Part shown: positions 1-11,300 of the stretch, in pieces
Layout: every line of letters starts with the position of its first letter
Position numbering within the stretch: position 1 is the first letter of the stretch
NCBI GenBank assembly: GCA_003342895.1
Contig: PTFA01000193.1
Span: 1,668,712-1,732,711 of the forward strand
Direction: 5' to 3'
Origin: Casuarius casuarius
Taxonomy: Eukaryota; Chordata; Aves; Casuariiformes; Casuariidae
Length of the DNA stretch: 64,000 nucleotides
Program-made: the position numbers and the translations under genes
The notes under the pieces: model-generated
The model's database searches: none
What the model saw: the letters and a program-made list of their open reading frames with translations, nothing else
Told to the model about the DNA's origin: nothing

Positions 1-342
1 CTGCTCGTAGACTTGATCCCATTTAGATTGCTTAGCAGCAATAGTGTAATTGTAATCGAAAGAAATGGGGAACAGAGAAACTTGAATGTAAAAACTCTTG
101 AGTGTAAAAATTGATCTCACAATTCCTTTGTTTTTATGGCCTGGAAGCAGATGGCTGTTACTAACTCTGTGTTCATAAGCACAACAGGAATGTAATCACT
201 CCAAGGCTGACTTTTTTAAGGAATCCTTTTCCCTAGGGATTCCCCAGAGTTCAAGACAGGCTTGTCTATGCATGATGAGTGTGTTTTGTGGTGCAGCGCA
301 GAGGCAAACATGCTGTCTTTTTTCTTTCTCTGTTTCCTGCAG

Positions 343-1131
343 TCCCAATATAAGAGCCACTTTGTTGCTGCAAGCCTTAACAATCAAAAGACTGGTAGCT
401 CTGCTGCTGGTGCTAGTGGCTGGACCAGCGCTGGGAGCTTGAATTCAGTACCGACGAGTTCAGCACAGCAAAGTGCTGTAAATCCTGACAGCCCGATTGC
501 AGCCGCCGCAGCAGCAAAGGGTGTTCCAGGTTTCACCAGCACTGGGAATCTGAGTAGCGTTCCCACCTTTCCAAGCGTCGGAATACAGAGCTTCAACAGC
601 ACAAATGCCAGCACCAACAGTCGAGAAGGCATCGGTTGCAGCAGCACTGGCGTTGCTGCTGGTGGTGGCAGCGGTGGTGTTGGTGGTGTTGGTGGTGTTG
701 GAGGCGGCAGTGGTGGCGGTGTTGGTGGTGGCGGTGCTGGTGGCGGCAGTGCTGGTGGCAGCAGTGGTGTCAGAGAACGATACAACGACAACCGGAATAA
801 TCGCCACAACGATGCTCAGCGCCGTGGAGAGGGTGGTGGTCGCTACAATGATGTTCAGCGCCACGGAGAGGGAGGCGGTCGCCATATTGATGGTTACCGC
901 CATGGAGACAACCGACACGGGGACAGCCATCGCCACGGTGAAAACCGGCACCCCCCTGATGGAAGCGGTGGCAATCGCAATAATGGTGATAGCAGGAGTA
1001 GCAGTGAAGGTAGGAACAACGAGAACAGGAATGGTGAGAACAGGAAGGATGGCAACAGCCGAGACACCAAGACAGATGGTTTTGCTGTCCCTGAGCCCCC
1101 AAAACGCAAGAAGAGCCGATGGGACAGTTAA
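343..1131 (+). CDS. DDX42: DDX42 (SF3b-associated DEAD-box RNA helicase), last coding exon only
   Basis: This is the final coding exon of DDX42, a DEAD-box ATP-dependent RNA helicase associated with the U2 snRNP/SF3b. A pyrimidine-rich tract ending in CAG at 340-342 gives the acceptor, and the exon opens in phase 0 with SQYKSHFVAAS. It runs 262 codons to TAA at 1129-1131 and ends in PEPPKRKKSRWDS, the tail I recognise from DDX42. The helicase core lies off the left edge, so only the low-complexity C-terminal domain is here. That domain has a Ser/Ala-rich part, a Gly-rich block (661-768), then an Arg/His/Asn/Gly-rich part with imperfect RHGEGGGR-type repeats and a basic end. Bases 1-342 are the preceding intron; the apparent upstream ATG at 262 is intronic. 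The Gly-rich block is longer than I recall in the human protein. The overlapping long frames on both strands here are shadows of this repetitive exon. Confidence 0.95.
   Translation, partial: SQYKSHFVAASLNNQKTGSSAAGASGWTSAGSLNSVPTSSAQQSAVNPDSPIAAAAAAKGVPGFTSTGNLSSVPTFPSVGIQSFNSTNASTNSREGIGCSSTGVAAGGGSGGVGGVGGVGGGSGGGVGGGGAGGGSAGGSSGVRERYNDNRNNRHNDAQRRGEGGGRYNDVQRHGEGGGRHIDGYRHGDNRHGDSHRHGENRHPPDGSGGNRNNGDSRSSSEGRNNENRNGENRKDGNSRDTKTDGFAVPEPPKRKKSRWDS
661..768 (+). repeat. GGN-type trinucleotide repeat coding a glycine-rich block in DDX42
   Basis: Thirty-six in-frame codons, mainly GGT and GGC interrupted by GTT, AGT, AGC and GCT, encode about 25 glycines with scattered Val, Ser and Ala. Local GGT-GGT-GTT units are repeated in tandem, so replication slippage is the likely source. 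The reading frame is preserved across the whole tract. Confidence 0.9.
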
Positions 1132-2440
1132 AAGCTGGCTCTTCACAGCCTGGAATCCCTGCAGGTAGTGATGTTGTTTTCCAGAGGATTTCTTGGGTTT
1201 TCTGGTAACTGATTATTGAGCAGCTGAGGGAGGAGAAGGAAACCATGCAAACTCCCCATGCAAGTCTGGGCCGGTACATCTGCGGACAGATTCACTCTAA
1301 TGATGTGTACACACGATGCTTAGTCAAAGAGAAATCATTTTTATAAAGCTCCCTGGGTTCTGCTTTTCAACATTCACTGCTCAAGTGACTCTCTGCTGGA
1401 TTTAAACAGAACTTGTTGGCAAGAAAGAGGCTGTTTGTTTCACATCCTTGGAACATTAAGAAACTGTTGTCCATAGAAGTTTAAAGTTGTCTTTTCTTAA
1501 TCAGCGTACACATTTAATAAACCTGTCCATTTAGAGGTGCTCAGGACCCACCTGTTAAACATTAACCTTTCAACAATTTGTTCAGTACAGTGAATTCTTC
1601 TCCAATCTATTCTTTCCATGTATTCTCTCATCCCCAAATAATTTGGTGTCCAGGTTACTCCCTACATCGTTCCCCGCTCAATTAAGAATATATCAATTTG
1701 CGTTGCTGAAGGTGGGATAGAGCAAGTTGATTTTTTTTTTCTTTCCTTTTCATTTTTTCATGAAGCTGTTCAAACAATCTTTCTCCATCCCAGCTAACCA
1801 TAAGGCCACATGTAGTGTAGGATGGACTCCCTGGCTTGTTTGTGGTCAATACACCAATCCCATTGCCCACGTGGCTTTTTCTTCTAAAGACCCTCTTTTC
1901 TCCTAATAACCTTCATCTTGGTGGGAGCCTGCATAGCGAACACGTCTCTCTGCTGTGCCTATTTGCTCTCTGTTATGAGAGGGCTGAGTGCTTTCTTCAA
2001 ATTAAAAACAAAAAAGGGAAAAAATTTTAGACATGCCACAGCAATCAAAGGCTGGTGCCCCCCATGAAATGAAGCTACATGAAGGGACCTGCTGCTGAGA
2101 AGCCTGTAGGGAGAACCTGAAAAGTGATTGATTGAAGTGGAACAGCTCAAATATCGCCCCATATTGGACACATGTAGTTAAAACTGTAAAATCTGCTTGA
2201 CTGTTTTTAACTCGTTGTGTGTATTATCCGTTTTTTAACTTTTTTTTTTTGCGCCATAAAGGTAAGGAAAAACTCTTGTTGAAACATGCCAGCACCCACC
2301 TCTGTCTTGTTTCTACTAAGAGAAGTATCAGAAACTGTCAGGTTTTTGTGACATTGTGATGTTTTCTTTATCAACTGTGCATTTACTTTCTGCTTGCTCT
2401 AGTAAATGTTTTATTACTGGGACAAAATATCTAGCATGTG
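1132..2440 (+). other. DDX42 3'UTR and downstream flank
   Basis: Non-coding sequence after the DDX42 stop. A canonical AATAAA lies at 1516-1521 and would give a UTR of about 400 nt. An AGTAAA variant at 2401-2406, followed by a T-rich stretch, could serve a longer form of about 1.3 kb. No open frame in this stretch resembles a known protein. Which end is used cannot be decided from sequence alone. Confidence 0.6.
1516..1521 (+). terminator. Candidate poly(A) signal of DDX42 (AATAAA)
   Basis: Canonical hexamer about 385 nt after the DDX42 stop codon, followed by a GT-containing stretch near 1535-1545. It is the nearest canonical signal to the stop. Confidence 0.5.
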
Positions 2441-4264
2441 CTTTTTATTCTCCGCTTCTTCCTCTGGCCATTTTGACATTTTGATGGAGATTTGACTGGT
2501 TGGAGATACGACTTAGTGTCCCTGTCTTGCCCTAAAGGTCTTTAGTTGAGAGAAGAACCCTTCCTGCCCCCACCTTTTTTTTTCTTTTTTAAATCTTTCA
2601 CCCCAAACTGCTTTGCAAACCCTATTTTAGCTTCAAGGTCTCCTGGGAAGTAGATTTTTTTCCCCATTTTATAAATGGGGAAGGAAGCAGCCCAGGACAT
2701 GTCACTCGTGCCAGCCCTTCATGGAGTCGCTGGTACTGCTGGGAGGAGAACTCGGCAGCCGTCCTGTGGCCCGACTTGCACGTGTACTGCTTCCAGTTAA
2801 GAGAGCAACTGGATCATTCAGGCATCTCGATAACTAGCTCTAGTCTGGCTTTTAGAAGAGGTTTCAGCTGAATTATTAAATCACACTCTGGTCAAAAATC
2901 TCTTTGTGCTGGTTTGAGCTCTCCTGCTCTCGCTCTGCCAAATTCTAGCTGTGTGAAGACTTCAGCATATTTAATATTAAGAAACGGATGATCTCTTGAT
3001 CCAGGGCAGATGTGGCAGGGGTTTAGGAGCAGCCGTTAGAGTTCTCCTCTCCTTATCACATTTGGGGTTTATCACTCTGCACAATTAAAGACTTGTGAGT
3101 TTCAGAGCCAAAAAATAGCTCCTTAGTCCAAAGCTGCCACCTGTTCCTCCCTTTCCTGGGTCTCAGCTCGCTGCCGCCAGGAACCAGTCCTGCACGTGGC
3201 ATGTGCCGGGTTCCTCCCCTCCTTTTCAGCACATCCCCTTGCTGTTTTTGATAGGACTGTTGAAATTCCTCACCCCTCTCCCAGCTACCAGTAGCCTCTG
3301 GGACTGGAGCGAGTAAATAGCGCTCGGTGACAGGGAGCTATAAATGTCAGTTCGCAGGCCCACGTTAGATGCATGAGGGGGTCGATTCCTGCTCCGCAGA
3401 ACAAAGTAGCAGTGTGAGCAGCGTGCCGGCTACCCGGGAGGAGACTGACTCTCCTTGCAGTGACAGGCTCTGCCGCTCTCTTCTGAGCAGACAGGACCGC
3501 GAGGGGCGAGCAAACCACTCTTAGGAAGCTCAGGTTTGTTTGTGAAGCGTAACCCGGGCTCCTGCTCTTGCCTCTGTGACTGTGCATCAGTGTCTGCCTC
3601 TCCTCCCCTAGCTTATAGACGGGGGCAAACCCTGCACCCACCCAGACGTGTTCCCCATCGTTCAGCACTTCCCTGCATGGGCGGGAGGCAATGGGGATGT
3701 GCCTGACCCTGCATCGCCTTCCAGATGGTTTAACGAATGTGAATCCTGGCGGCCCTCCCCGCGCCGATGCTTCTCCTGACCTGCCTGGCTGCTCTTCCAG
3801 GGCTTTCTAACCCTTGTGGCTCGGTTTACATCCTAGCACGTCACTGGAAGACCGGTGGGTGCACAGAGTTATTTCCATGTTCTCTATCTTTATGGTAAAA
3901 TTGTTGCCTGGAGGGGATGTGTCTCACTAGAGTAAGTAGGAAAGAAAATCCTCCTCCGCTACTGCCGACTTGTGTAATTTGAACCGATGCCTGTGCTCCC
4001 TCTCCCAAGACGTAGCAGCTCTCCCCTCCCTCGGGCCAAGGCTGCGATACCCAGTGACTCGTGCGGGTCGGGCACCGTGAGCTCCCCAGCTTGGGGGTGC
4101 CCAGGCCGGGCAGGGGGGACTCGGGGCTGCCTCTCCCCGGCAGCAGGGAGGGTGGACGTGGATGACCGACGTTTCTGGGTGTTTACACCCTCCGCTGTCT
4201 TCCAGTAACTGATGGCTGCACGTGCCACCACCGAGTCCCTAATGGAGTTTGAGGACAGAAGCAA
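2441..4264. other. Intergenic region between convergent DDX42 and PTH3R
   Basis: About 1.8 kb with no exon, RNA gene or transposon that I can recognise. The left part is mixed composition with short T runs (near 2574-2587). GC content rises toward the right where the PTH3R 3' end begins. Open frames here, for example on the minus strand near 3285-3668, have no recognisable domain and no exon-like conservation pattern. Confidence 0.6.
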
Positions 4265-4279
4265 TCTCACAGACCGGCT

Positions 4280-4285
4280 TTTATT
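4280..4285 (-). terminator. Candidate poly(A) signal of PTH3R
   Basis: TTTATT on the plus strand reads AATAAA on the minus strand, within GTTAATAAAAGC. It lies about 685 nt after the PTH3R stop codon and is the first canonical signal I found downstream, so the 3'UTR would span about 4265-4969. Confidence 0.5.
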
Positions 4286-4969
4286 AACTTCCCGGCCGAG
4301 GCTGCGGTCTGCCTGCTCCTGGCTAACGGCCCCATAAAGCGCGAGGGACGCAGCCGTCTTGCTGCGCGGCACAGCCTGTCGCCGAGCCCGTTACGGCCCC
4401 GATCGCGGCCGAATGCTGCGTTTTGGGATTCGTGGTGCCTGTGAACCGCGCGAGGATGCGAGCAAGGGCAGGGCGAGCCGCAGAGCATCTCCGCGGATTG
4501 GGTCGTTCTGCTGCCCCGGGCTGCGCGAGGCAGGAATTGGTGCTAAACAAGTCAGATTTGAGGGCTGAGGACGGCTGAATCGCCTCCACGTGCGCTACAG
4601 CTGAAATTAGCTGCCGGACTGTCAAGGTACCGCAAACGGAGCCCGGGGGCTTGTTCCCTGGGGACGATCCAGGGCGTCGCATGCAGAGACATCGCTTACA
4701 CCAACCACCTGCGCGGGGAAGGGGAGGAGGTTTTGGACTGGCCGCTCTTTTCTGGGCCGGGTCGGTACGAGGAGGAGCGGGAGCGCGTGGTCCCTCTGCA
4801 CGCTGGCATGCTGAGCACGACGGGGGGCCAGGAGGCGAAGGGAACGGCGTCGTTTCAGCTGCTGCCCCCTTCCCCTGCTCTCCACGCAAGCGTAAAAGGA
4901 GCCCAAAATGGGAGGAACGGCGTCTTCCAGGCACAGCTGGGCGTCCTGATGGGAGACGCGCCGTTGGCT

Positions 4970-5332
4970 TCACAGCATCGTCTCCAGCTCCTTGTTCAGG
5001 CTGGGGTGACTCCGATCCAGAGCCGTTAAGTCCACTGTGTTTTCCCCGCAGCCTTTCTGGCTCATCTCCCGGGGCGGACAGGGCAAAAAGCTGTCGGAGG
5101 CGAAGGAGCCAGGTGCGTAGCCCGGCAGGCCGGCGCGGGCCGCAAGCGGCAGCCCACGCTGCTGCGTGCTGGCAGCCCCCCGGCCCGCGAGGCTGGTGCT
5201 GACGCTCGCGGTGGCGTGGGACACCAGCCCGCCGCAGTAGCAGCTCCCCGCCGTGCTGGTGGCACGCGCCTTCTGCTTGAAGTCCAGCGCCAGGCTTCGT
5301 CGGAAATGGGCCTTCTTGATCTCCGCCTGCAC
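4970..5332 (-). CDS. PTH3R: PTH3R last coding exon: cytoplasmic tail
   Basis: Encodes about 120 residues from VQAEIKK to ETML and the TGA stop at 4970-4972. The N-terminal part is the conserved helix-8 and basic region (ALDFKQKAR). The rest is Ser/Gly/Ala-rich and GC-rich. ETML fits the S/T-X-hydrophobic C-terminal PDZ ligand pattern; mammalian PTH1R ends in a comparable ETVM. The acceptor is CCNCAG at 5333-5338 on the minus strand, with N at 5336. Confidence 0.85.
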   Translation of the reverse strand: MQAEIKKAHFRRSLALDFKQKARATSTAGSCYCGGLVSHATASVSTSLAGRGAASTQQRGLPLAARAGLPGYAPGSFASDSFLPCPPREMSQKGCGENTVDLTALDRSHPSLNKELETML

Positions 5333-8300
5333 CTGNGGGAGAGAGCGGAGACGGCGGCCGGAGTCCCGAGGCAGCCCAAGCCGCGCGGGCGGCCCGGCCC
5401 GGCCCTGCCCGTGGGTTTCACTCCTATTCATTTCTCCCAAACCCTACTGAGGGGACAGATCTGAGTTGTCGCTTTGGTCACGCCAGCCCGGAGGCTGCTG
5501 GTCCTAAAGGGGCTGGAACGGGAGCTCAGCNGGTCCAGGTCCCGCTGGCCACCCCTTGCTCTGCGTTTGGCAGTTTGCCGATCTCCCAAAGGGAAGATCT
5601 GCCCGGGGCGCAGAGCTCTGCCGGCGCTGGGTTCAGGACGCCGGCGTGGCTCCGTGTTGCTGCGCGGATGGACGAGAGGAAACCCACCCCTGAAGCCACC
5701 AGAGGCAGGACCANGTTGCACGACGGGGCCTTCCGACTTACCTCCCCGTTGCAAAAGCAGTAGATAAAAGCCACAAAGAAACCCTGCTGAAAGAGAGATG
5801 TGTTTGAGTCCCGAGCCCGGGATGCTGAAACGTGCCTCCCCGGGCGAGGACTGCTCGGCGCGTGCACCGGGGCAGCCCCGTGTCGACGTACCTGGGAGGA
5901 GTTAAAGAGCATCTCGTAATGCATCTGAATTTGCCACAGGACCCCGGAGACCTCCGTGTAGGGCATCGCCATGAACACCACGTAATGCACTCCAAAAAGC
6001 GGCATCAGCACCAGCGTGGACTTCAGCAGCTTCCTGAGAGGAGAAACACCGCCGAGCTCAGCCTGGGACCTGCCGCTCTGCCCGCAGCCGCCTTGCAGGC
6101 TCCGTTAAGCAAAGCAGGCGGGCTNGGCGTCCCCGCGCGCAGACACGGCACGTTGCCTGGAGGCCAAAGGAAGCAAATCCTGGTTGCAAAGAAAGGGCCC
6201 AGCTTGGAGCAGGGAGCAGGCAACGTGCTGGCCACCAGCATCCCGCCGCCCTCCCTCGGCCCCGCAGCCGTTCCCACGTCTCTGCCCCTTGCGCGAGCCC
6301 ACGTGGAGCCGTCTCAGCGCAACGGGCAGGAAAGGAGCCGGCCCGCGGCCGGGGCCGCTCTCGAGGCGGCCGGCGCTCACCGGTACTGCTGCCGGGGGTC
6401 CAGCTTCCCCGCGTTCGTCTCCCAGAGCTTGGAGGCCAGCACCCGCACGATGTTGAGGAAGAGGAAGAAGTTGACCTGCCGGCAGACGTCCGCGATGGTT
6501 TCCCTGCCCGCCGTGGGCTGCGCCTGCCCGGGCAGCCCCCCGGGACAGGGCCGGGCGGCTCGAGCGAGCAGCACGTGGCATCCCACCGCACGTGGCCCTC
6601 CCCGCGTGCGGGGACACGGCCACGGCAACCCCCGGACAACAGCCTGGGTCTCCAGTGGTCCCATTTCCCGGACAAGGATGGGGGAATTCAGCCAAGGGCT
6701 TCTTACCACGATGGCAGCCAGGATGGGGACCTGGTAAATCCACTTCATGTTCCCAGCGCTGAGGTCCCAGCATCTGAAGAGAGCACCAAGAACCATTTTG
6801 GAGAAACCCAAAATCACTGGTAAGGAAAACTGCCAGCTGATGGCTGCCTGCACCCCACTGGCCCGTCATCCCTTTTCCCCATCCTCCCACCCTTCCCGCC
6901 TCCATTTCCAAGTGATCCTGGCTGGGGAGAAGGTCTGTATTTATTCTGTTTAAACCTTGATGCAATAGTGGCCTTGTTACAAACATCCATAACCATCAGA
7001 ATTTAGTAAACCAGCTTTAAATTAGCATTAACTTTCCTGAGACCTTCTTGGCCCATTCTTCTAAAAAATAGTCCTGCTGTAAGCTACGTGGTCCTTCTCA
7101 TTTTAAAATGCTTAATGTTAGAATATGCCATTTAGCATCATCTTTGCAGCGTTTCCTGATTATTTTATGGTGCAAACCTGCATCCAGCTTCCTTCCAAAC
7201 ACGGAACAAAAATATCACTGGACTCGATTACTGACAATTTTACAAACAAGCCTTGTGTATTTGTTGCCTTCTCTTGGTCTTGGTAGCTTTTTGAAAAATT
7301 CTCATTTTCAGAAGCTCTGCTGTCCACAGATTTTTTTTTGCTCGTATTTGCAACCAGTCTTTCCCTCCCCAAAAGGCTGCCGGAGAAGAAGGTGGACCTA
7401 CGTACTGCGTATCCGCCAGGGAGGCCCTGACGCTGGCCCAGACAGACACGAACACGGCAGGGAGACCTGGAGGGGCAGGAGATATGGAAAGAACATGGCT
7501 GAAGCGTCAGCTTTGCTGGGTGACCCCATTCCCGGGAGCCGGTTTGTGTCCCACCACCCTCAGTTGGGGCCTCAGCACCGCTCGACCATGGCCGATGCCC
7601 CAAGCTGCCGCTGGGCTCGGCAGCCGGGGCGCTGGGCTGGGGCCGTGCTCACCCCAGCCGATGATGATGAGGACCCACAGGTAGTTGTCATTAGAGAGGA
7701 AGGCCATGAAGATCAGGCTGTGCAGGTAGAGCCCTTCCACCAGGATCCAGTAGTGGTTGGTGGCCAGAAAATAGAGGAAGAGAGTCACNGCCACCTTGCA
7801 GCCGACCTGTGGCAGGGAGAAATGCGCTCAGAGAGTGGCCCACGTCAGGCCATCTCCTGAACGCAAATGGGAAAGGTTTTGTTTTTATCTGGGATATTCC
7901 CACGTGAGGTCTAGAGCAGCTGCCCTCTCCCAGTCCCCTCTGCNAAAGCAGAGCCCCATCTCGACGTTGTCACTGCCCCGAGGGAGATCTTTCCCACGCC
8001 GCACTCGGGAGCCCTGGTTCCTCTGCAGTTGTGACTTCTGCCTAGGCTTCGGTGGCTCTCGGTGCAGGGAAGCTGGGCAGGGCTTTAGGTGGCCCNTCAG
8101 CCCTCCCATCCCCGGGCTGCAGCTCCTCCAAGAGGTCCAACCCTGACCCTGGAGGGCCCCAGCCGTATCTCCTCGCACCCAGGCCCCCAAATCCCCTTCT
8201 CCTCTGATCCTACTTCCAGTCTCCATGCGTCACTTGCCAGGTGGCTCCGTTGTCCCGGCGCGGGGACCATCTCGGCTTTGAAATCGTCCTCCCGCATCCT

Positions 8301-11300
8301 CTCCGGCTCGCTGGCCAGCGNCCCCGAGTAGAGCACCATGTCCTTCACGAAGATGCTCGCCGCCCGGCAGATGAAGGAGGCAAAGAGGTGGACGTGGATG
8401 TAGTTGCGAGTGCAGTGCAGGCGCCTGGGAGACGAACGCGCTCGTCACAGACGTGAGCGGCCNCCGGCACTGGGGGGACCCTGAGAGGGTCCCCTCCAAA
8501 GGGCCGGTCCTGCCATGGGCACAGGAGCCAGATCTGGGGGTAAGTGGAGCTTCAACCCCCTTAGAGAGCCGTGTTGGTCATACAGAAGAATCAAAGAAAT
8601 GGGGGAGTTTGGGGGCTTTGGGAAACAAGCCGACCCTTGTGCTGGGGTCTGGGGCTGGTTCCCCGGTCCNGAAGGGAACCCTGGTTCCCACCCCTGGGTG
8701 CTGTGTGTGGGAGACGGGTCTCGGGACGGGGTTTGGTCCCTTCTTACTTGAAGTACGAGAGGATGCACACGGCGACGAGGAGGGAGGCCAGGGAGATGGA
8801 GTAGCCGACGGTGTACATCAGGTGCAGGCGGTCAAACACCTCCTGGAAGAGATGGGATGAGCTCCAGGACTCCTCCGCAGCCCAGGCCCCCACTCTGCCC
8901 TCACGAACAGGAGTTTTTTGGGCAGCAGAGGGGGATGTGAGGAGGGTGAAGGTGGTCAGTGCCAGGCTGGCGCAGCCGGTGGGCCCTGCGCCCCGATTCC
9001 CTGCCTGTTGGTGCACCATCCCCTGGTCCCAGGCAGACTCTTTCCCTGCTCCCCATCCCACCCCCTTTTCCCAGCCCCTCGGAAGAGCAAGGTCACCTTC
9101 TCACGGCTCTGGCTCTCGGAGGAGAAGAGCATGGCGCATTCGGTATAGTTGGCCCAGGTCTTGTTGAGGCTGAGGGCCATCTCCCAGGTCCCGTAGGCGC
9201 TGCAGTACCTGTAGGCATGACCTGAGAGCAGAGATGGGCATCAGGACAGCAGGACACCAGAAAACCCACCTGTGACCCCCTTCCCGCTGCCATAAGCCAG
9301 GGCTGCAGACCCCGGGGGTCCGGAGGGCACCAACCATGATGGGACACCAACCTCCCCCACCGGTCCCCGGCTCCTAGAAAGCAGGGAGCTGCTGGCCTGG
9401 CTGTTGCGAGCTGCAAACCACCGCAGGTGCTGGGCCAGCGCGCTGGGGCGAACAGGAGCCCATGCTCACGTGCCTTCCCCAGAAATCTCAGCTCGCAGCT
9501 ATGAAATTCGGTATCGATGAACGGGGATTGCCCAGGCTAAGGGGCTCTGGACCAACAGCCTTTGCTGGGATGGGAGAGGTGGTGGAAGATGCTGCTCCTC
9601 GGAGGTTTTTTGCACTTCTCCATGCTGGGCTGAGCAGTTCAAGCGAGTCCCTTCCCTGGCCGACCACCCCGGTGTGCTCACTCACCTTTGTGGTTGAAGT
9701 CGTAGATGTAGTCGGGGCAGGGCACGGACACCTCCTGGCTCGGGGAGCCCTTAGGCCAGCAGATGATCCCGTCCCACTCCGGAAGGCAGCTGGTATCTGG
9801 CCAAGGAGCAAAGACAGGTCTCGCCAGGGGCCCCGGCCGGGCTACGTGGCACCTCCCGGCTTCCCTGAGCGTGGGCTGAACCGGGGCCAGGACCCACGAC
9901 CGAAACGCGATGCCGTGGGAGCGCCCCGCTGCCCCGACCCGGCAGAGCTGAGGAGCGAGGGGTGGCCAGGGACGTCCCACCACGTCCTGCTCCCTTCCGC
10001 AGGCGGAAGGGCCCCTCCGCCTGCCCTCCGGGACGGTCTGGGGTGCGAGCTCAGGCACAGCTCACGGCGCTGGTCCAAGGGGCAGCCCCATGCGGTCTTT
10101 GGTGGCAAACTGGGGACATGATTTGATGAGCACCTAATGATGGCCACGCAGAGTGACCACAGTGCCAGCGCTGCACAAACACACGCCAGGTCACCCCGGT
10201 CCCCAGGAGCCGAGCGTCTCCTCGGCCACAACCCAAAACTCGCAGGAGTCAAGGCAAAGCCCCAGCCTGCTCCGGGGCGTGTCACCACCGTCCCCATCAG
10301 CGGGGACAGCACTTCCCCCGACTTTGCCGCGTTCCCAGAGGCTGGCGACCCGCGGGCAGGGGAGGGATGCTACCTTTGACTTTCTCCAGCTGGGCTTTAA
10401 TGTCTTTCTGGCATTTCTCCTTCGCTTCCACCAGAAGATAAATCTGCTCTTCTTTCGTGAGGACGTCATCGGGGTCAACCTGCAAGACAACCCCGCCGCG
10501 ACGGTCCCTGGTCACCGCACGGCTCGACTTTGGTCGGCAACCAGGGTGCCAGTCCCTACCGGAGAGCAAGAGCTGGGCTCGCTGCGGAGCACTGACAAAC
10601 TCGCCGCACGCGTGGCACGGGCATCAGCTAAAAGCGAGCAGCTCATTGCATGTATGCAGATGAGCTTCTAAAATATATATTAAGACACAGTGAGTAAATA
10701 GATCGCCACCGTCTCTGGGCCTGTTTCCCGTGCTGCGGCGAGCACGACCCTCCTCGGGGCGAGAAGGAGCAAAGCCGATGCAGGAGGAGGAGAGGAACGA
10801 ACACCTGATGCCTCTCATCCCCCCTTCGCGTTCCTGCGCTGGAAACCGCGGCACACGGGCTCCGGCCCGTCCGTGGGTGCTCCAAAAGGAGCCCTCCGGA
10901 GCCCGGTTTCAGCAGCCCCGTGCCAAAGCTCTGGGGGGTTGTTGCAGCGGAAAGCTCCCTAGCTGAGGTGCCGCTGAGCGAGTGCTGCCGTGCAGGATTT
11001 CGGCAGGCTCCTGAGCTCGGCAGGACCCGGGGGCTTTGGTCAGCGCTGAAGCAGAACGGGGAGGAAGATGCTCCGTTCGGTTACAGCTCTGACGTGGCCG
11101 GAGACGCCGGGAGCCGATGGGGAGCCGGGACTGGGGAGTGAGCGGCCGCGAGGATGAAAAAGTGGATGGATGCAAAGCGCTGGCTTTGGGTCCGGCTCTG
11201 GCTCCATGCACCGGGTCGAATCCTGCCTCGGGTCACAACGGGGAGACCCCCAAGCTCCTAGTTTTGCTTTTTCCAGGGCACCTCGGGGTGCCGCAGCGAA

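Noticed and set aside
460..1146. Minus-strand 228-codon and plus-strand 187-codon frames over DDX42
   Set aside because: Shadows of the glycine-coding repeat; the true frame matches DDX42 to its known C-terminus.
5832..6986. Long plus- and minus-strand frames over the PTH3R exons
   Set aside because: They run through verified PTH3R exons and introns in other frames and have no family resemblance; GC-driven shadows.
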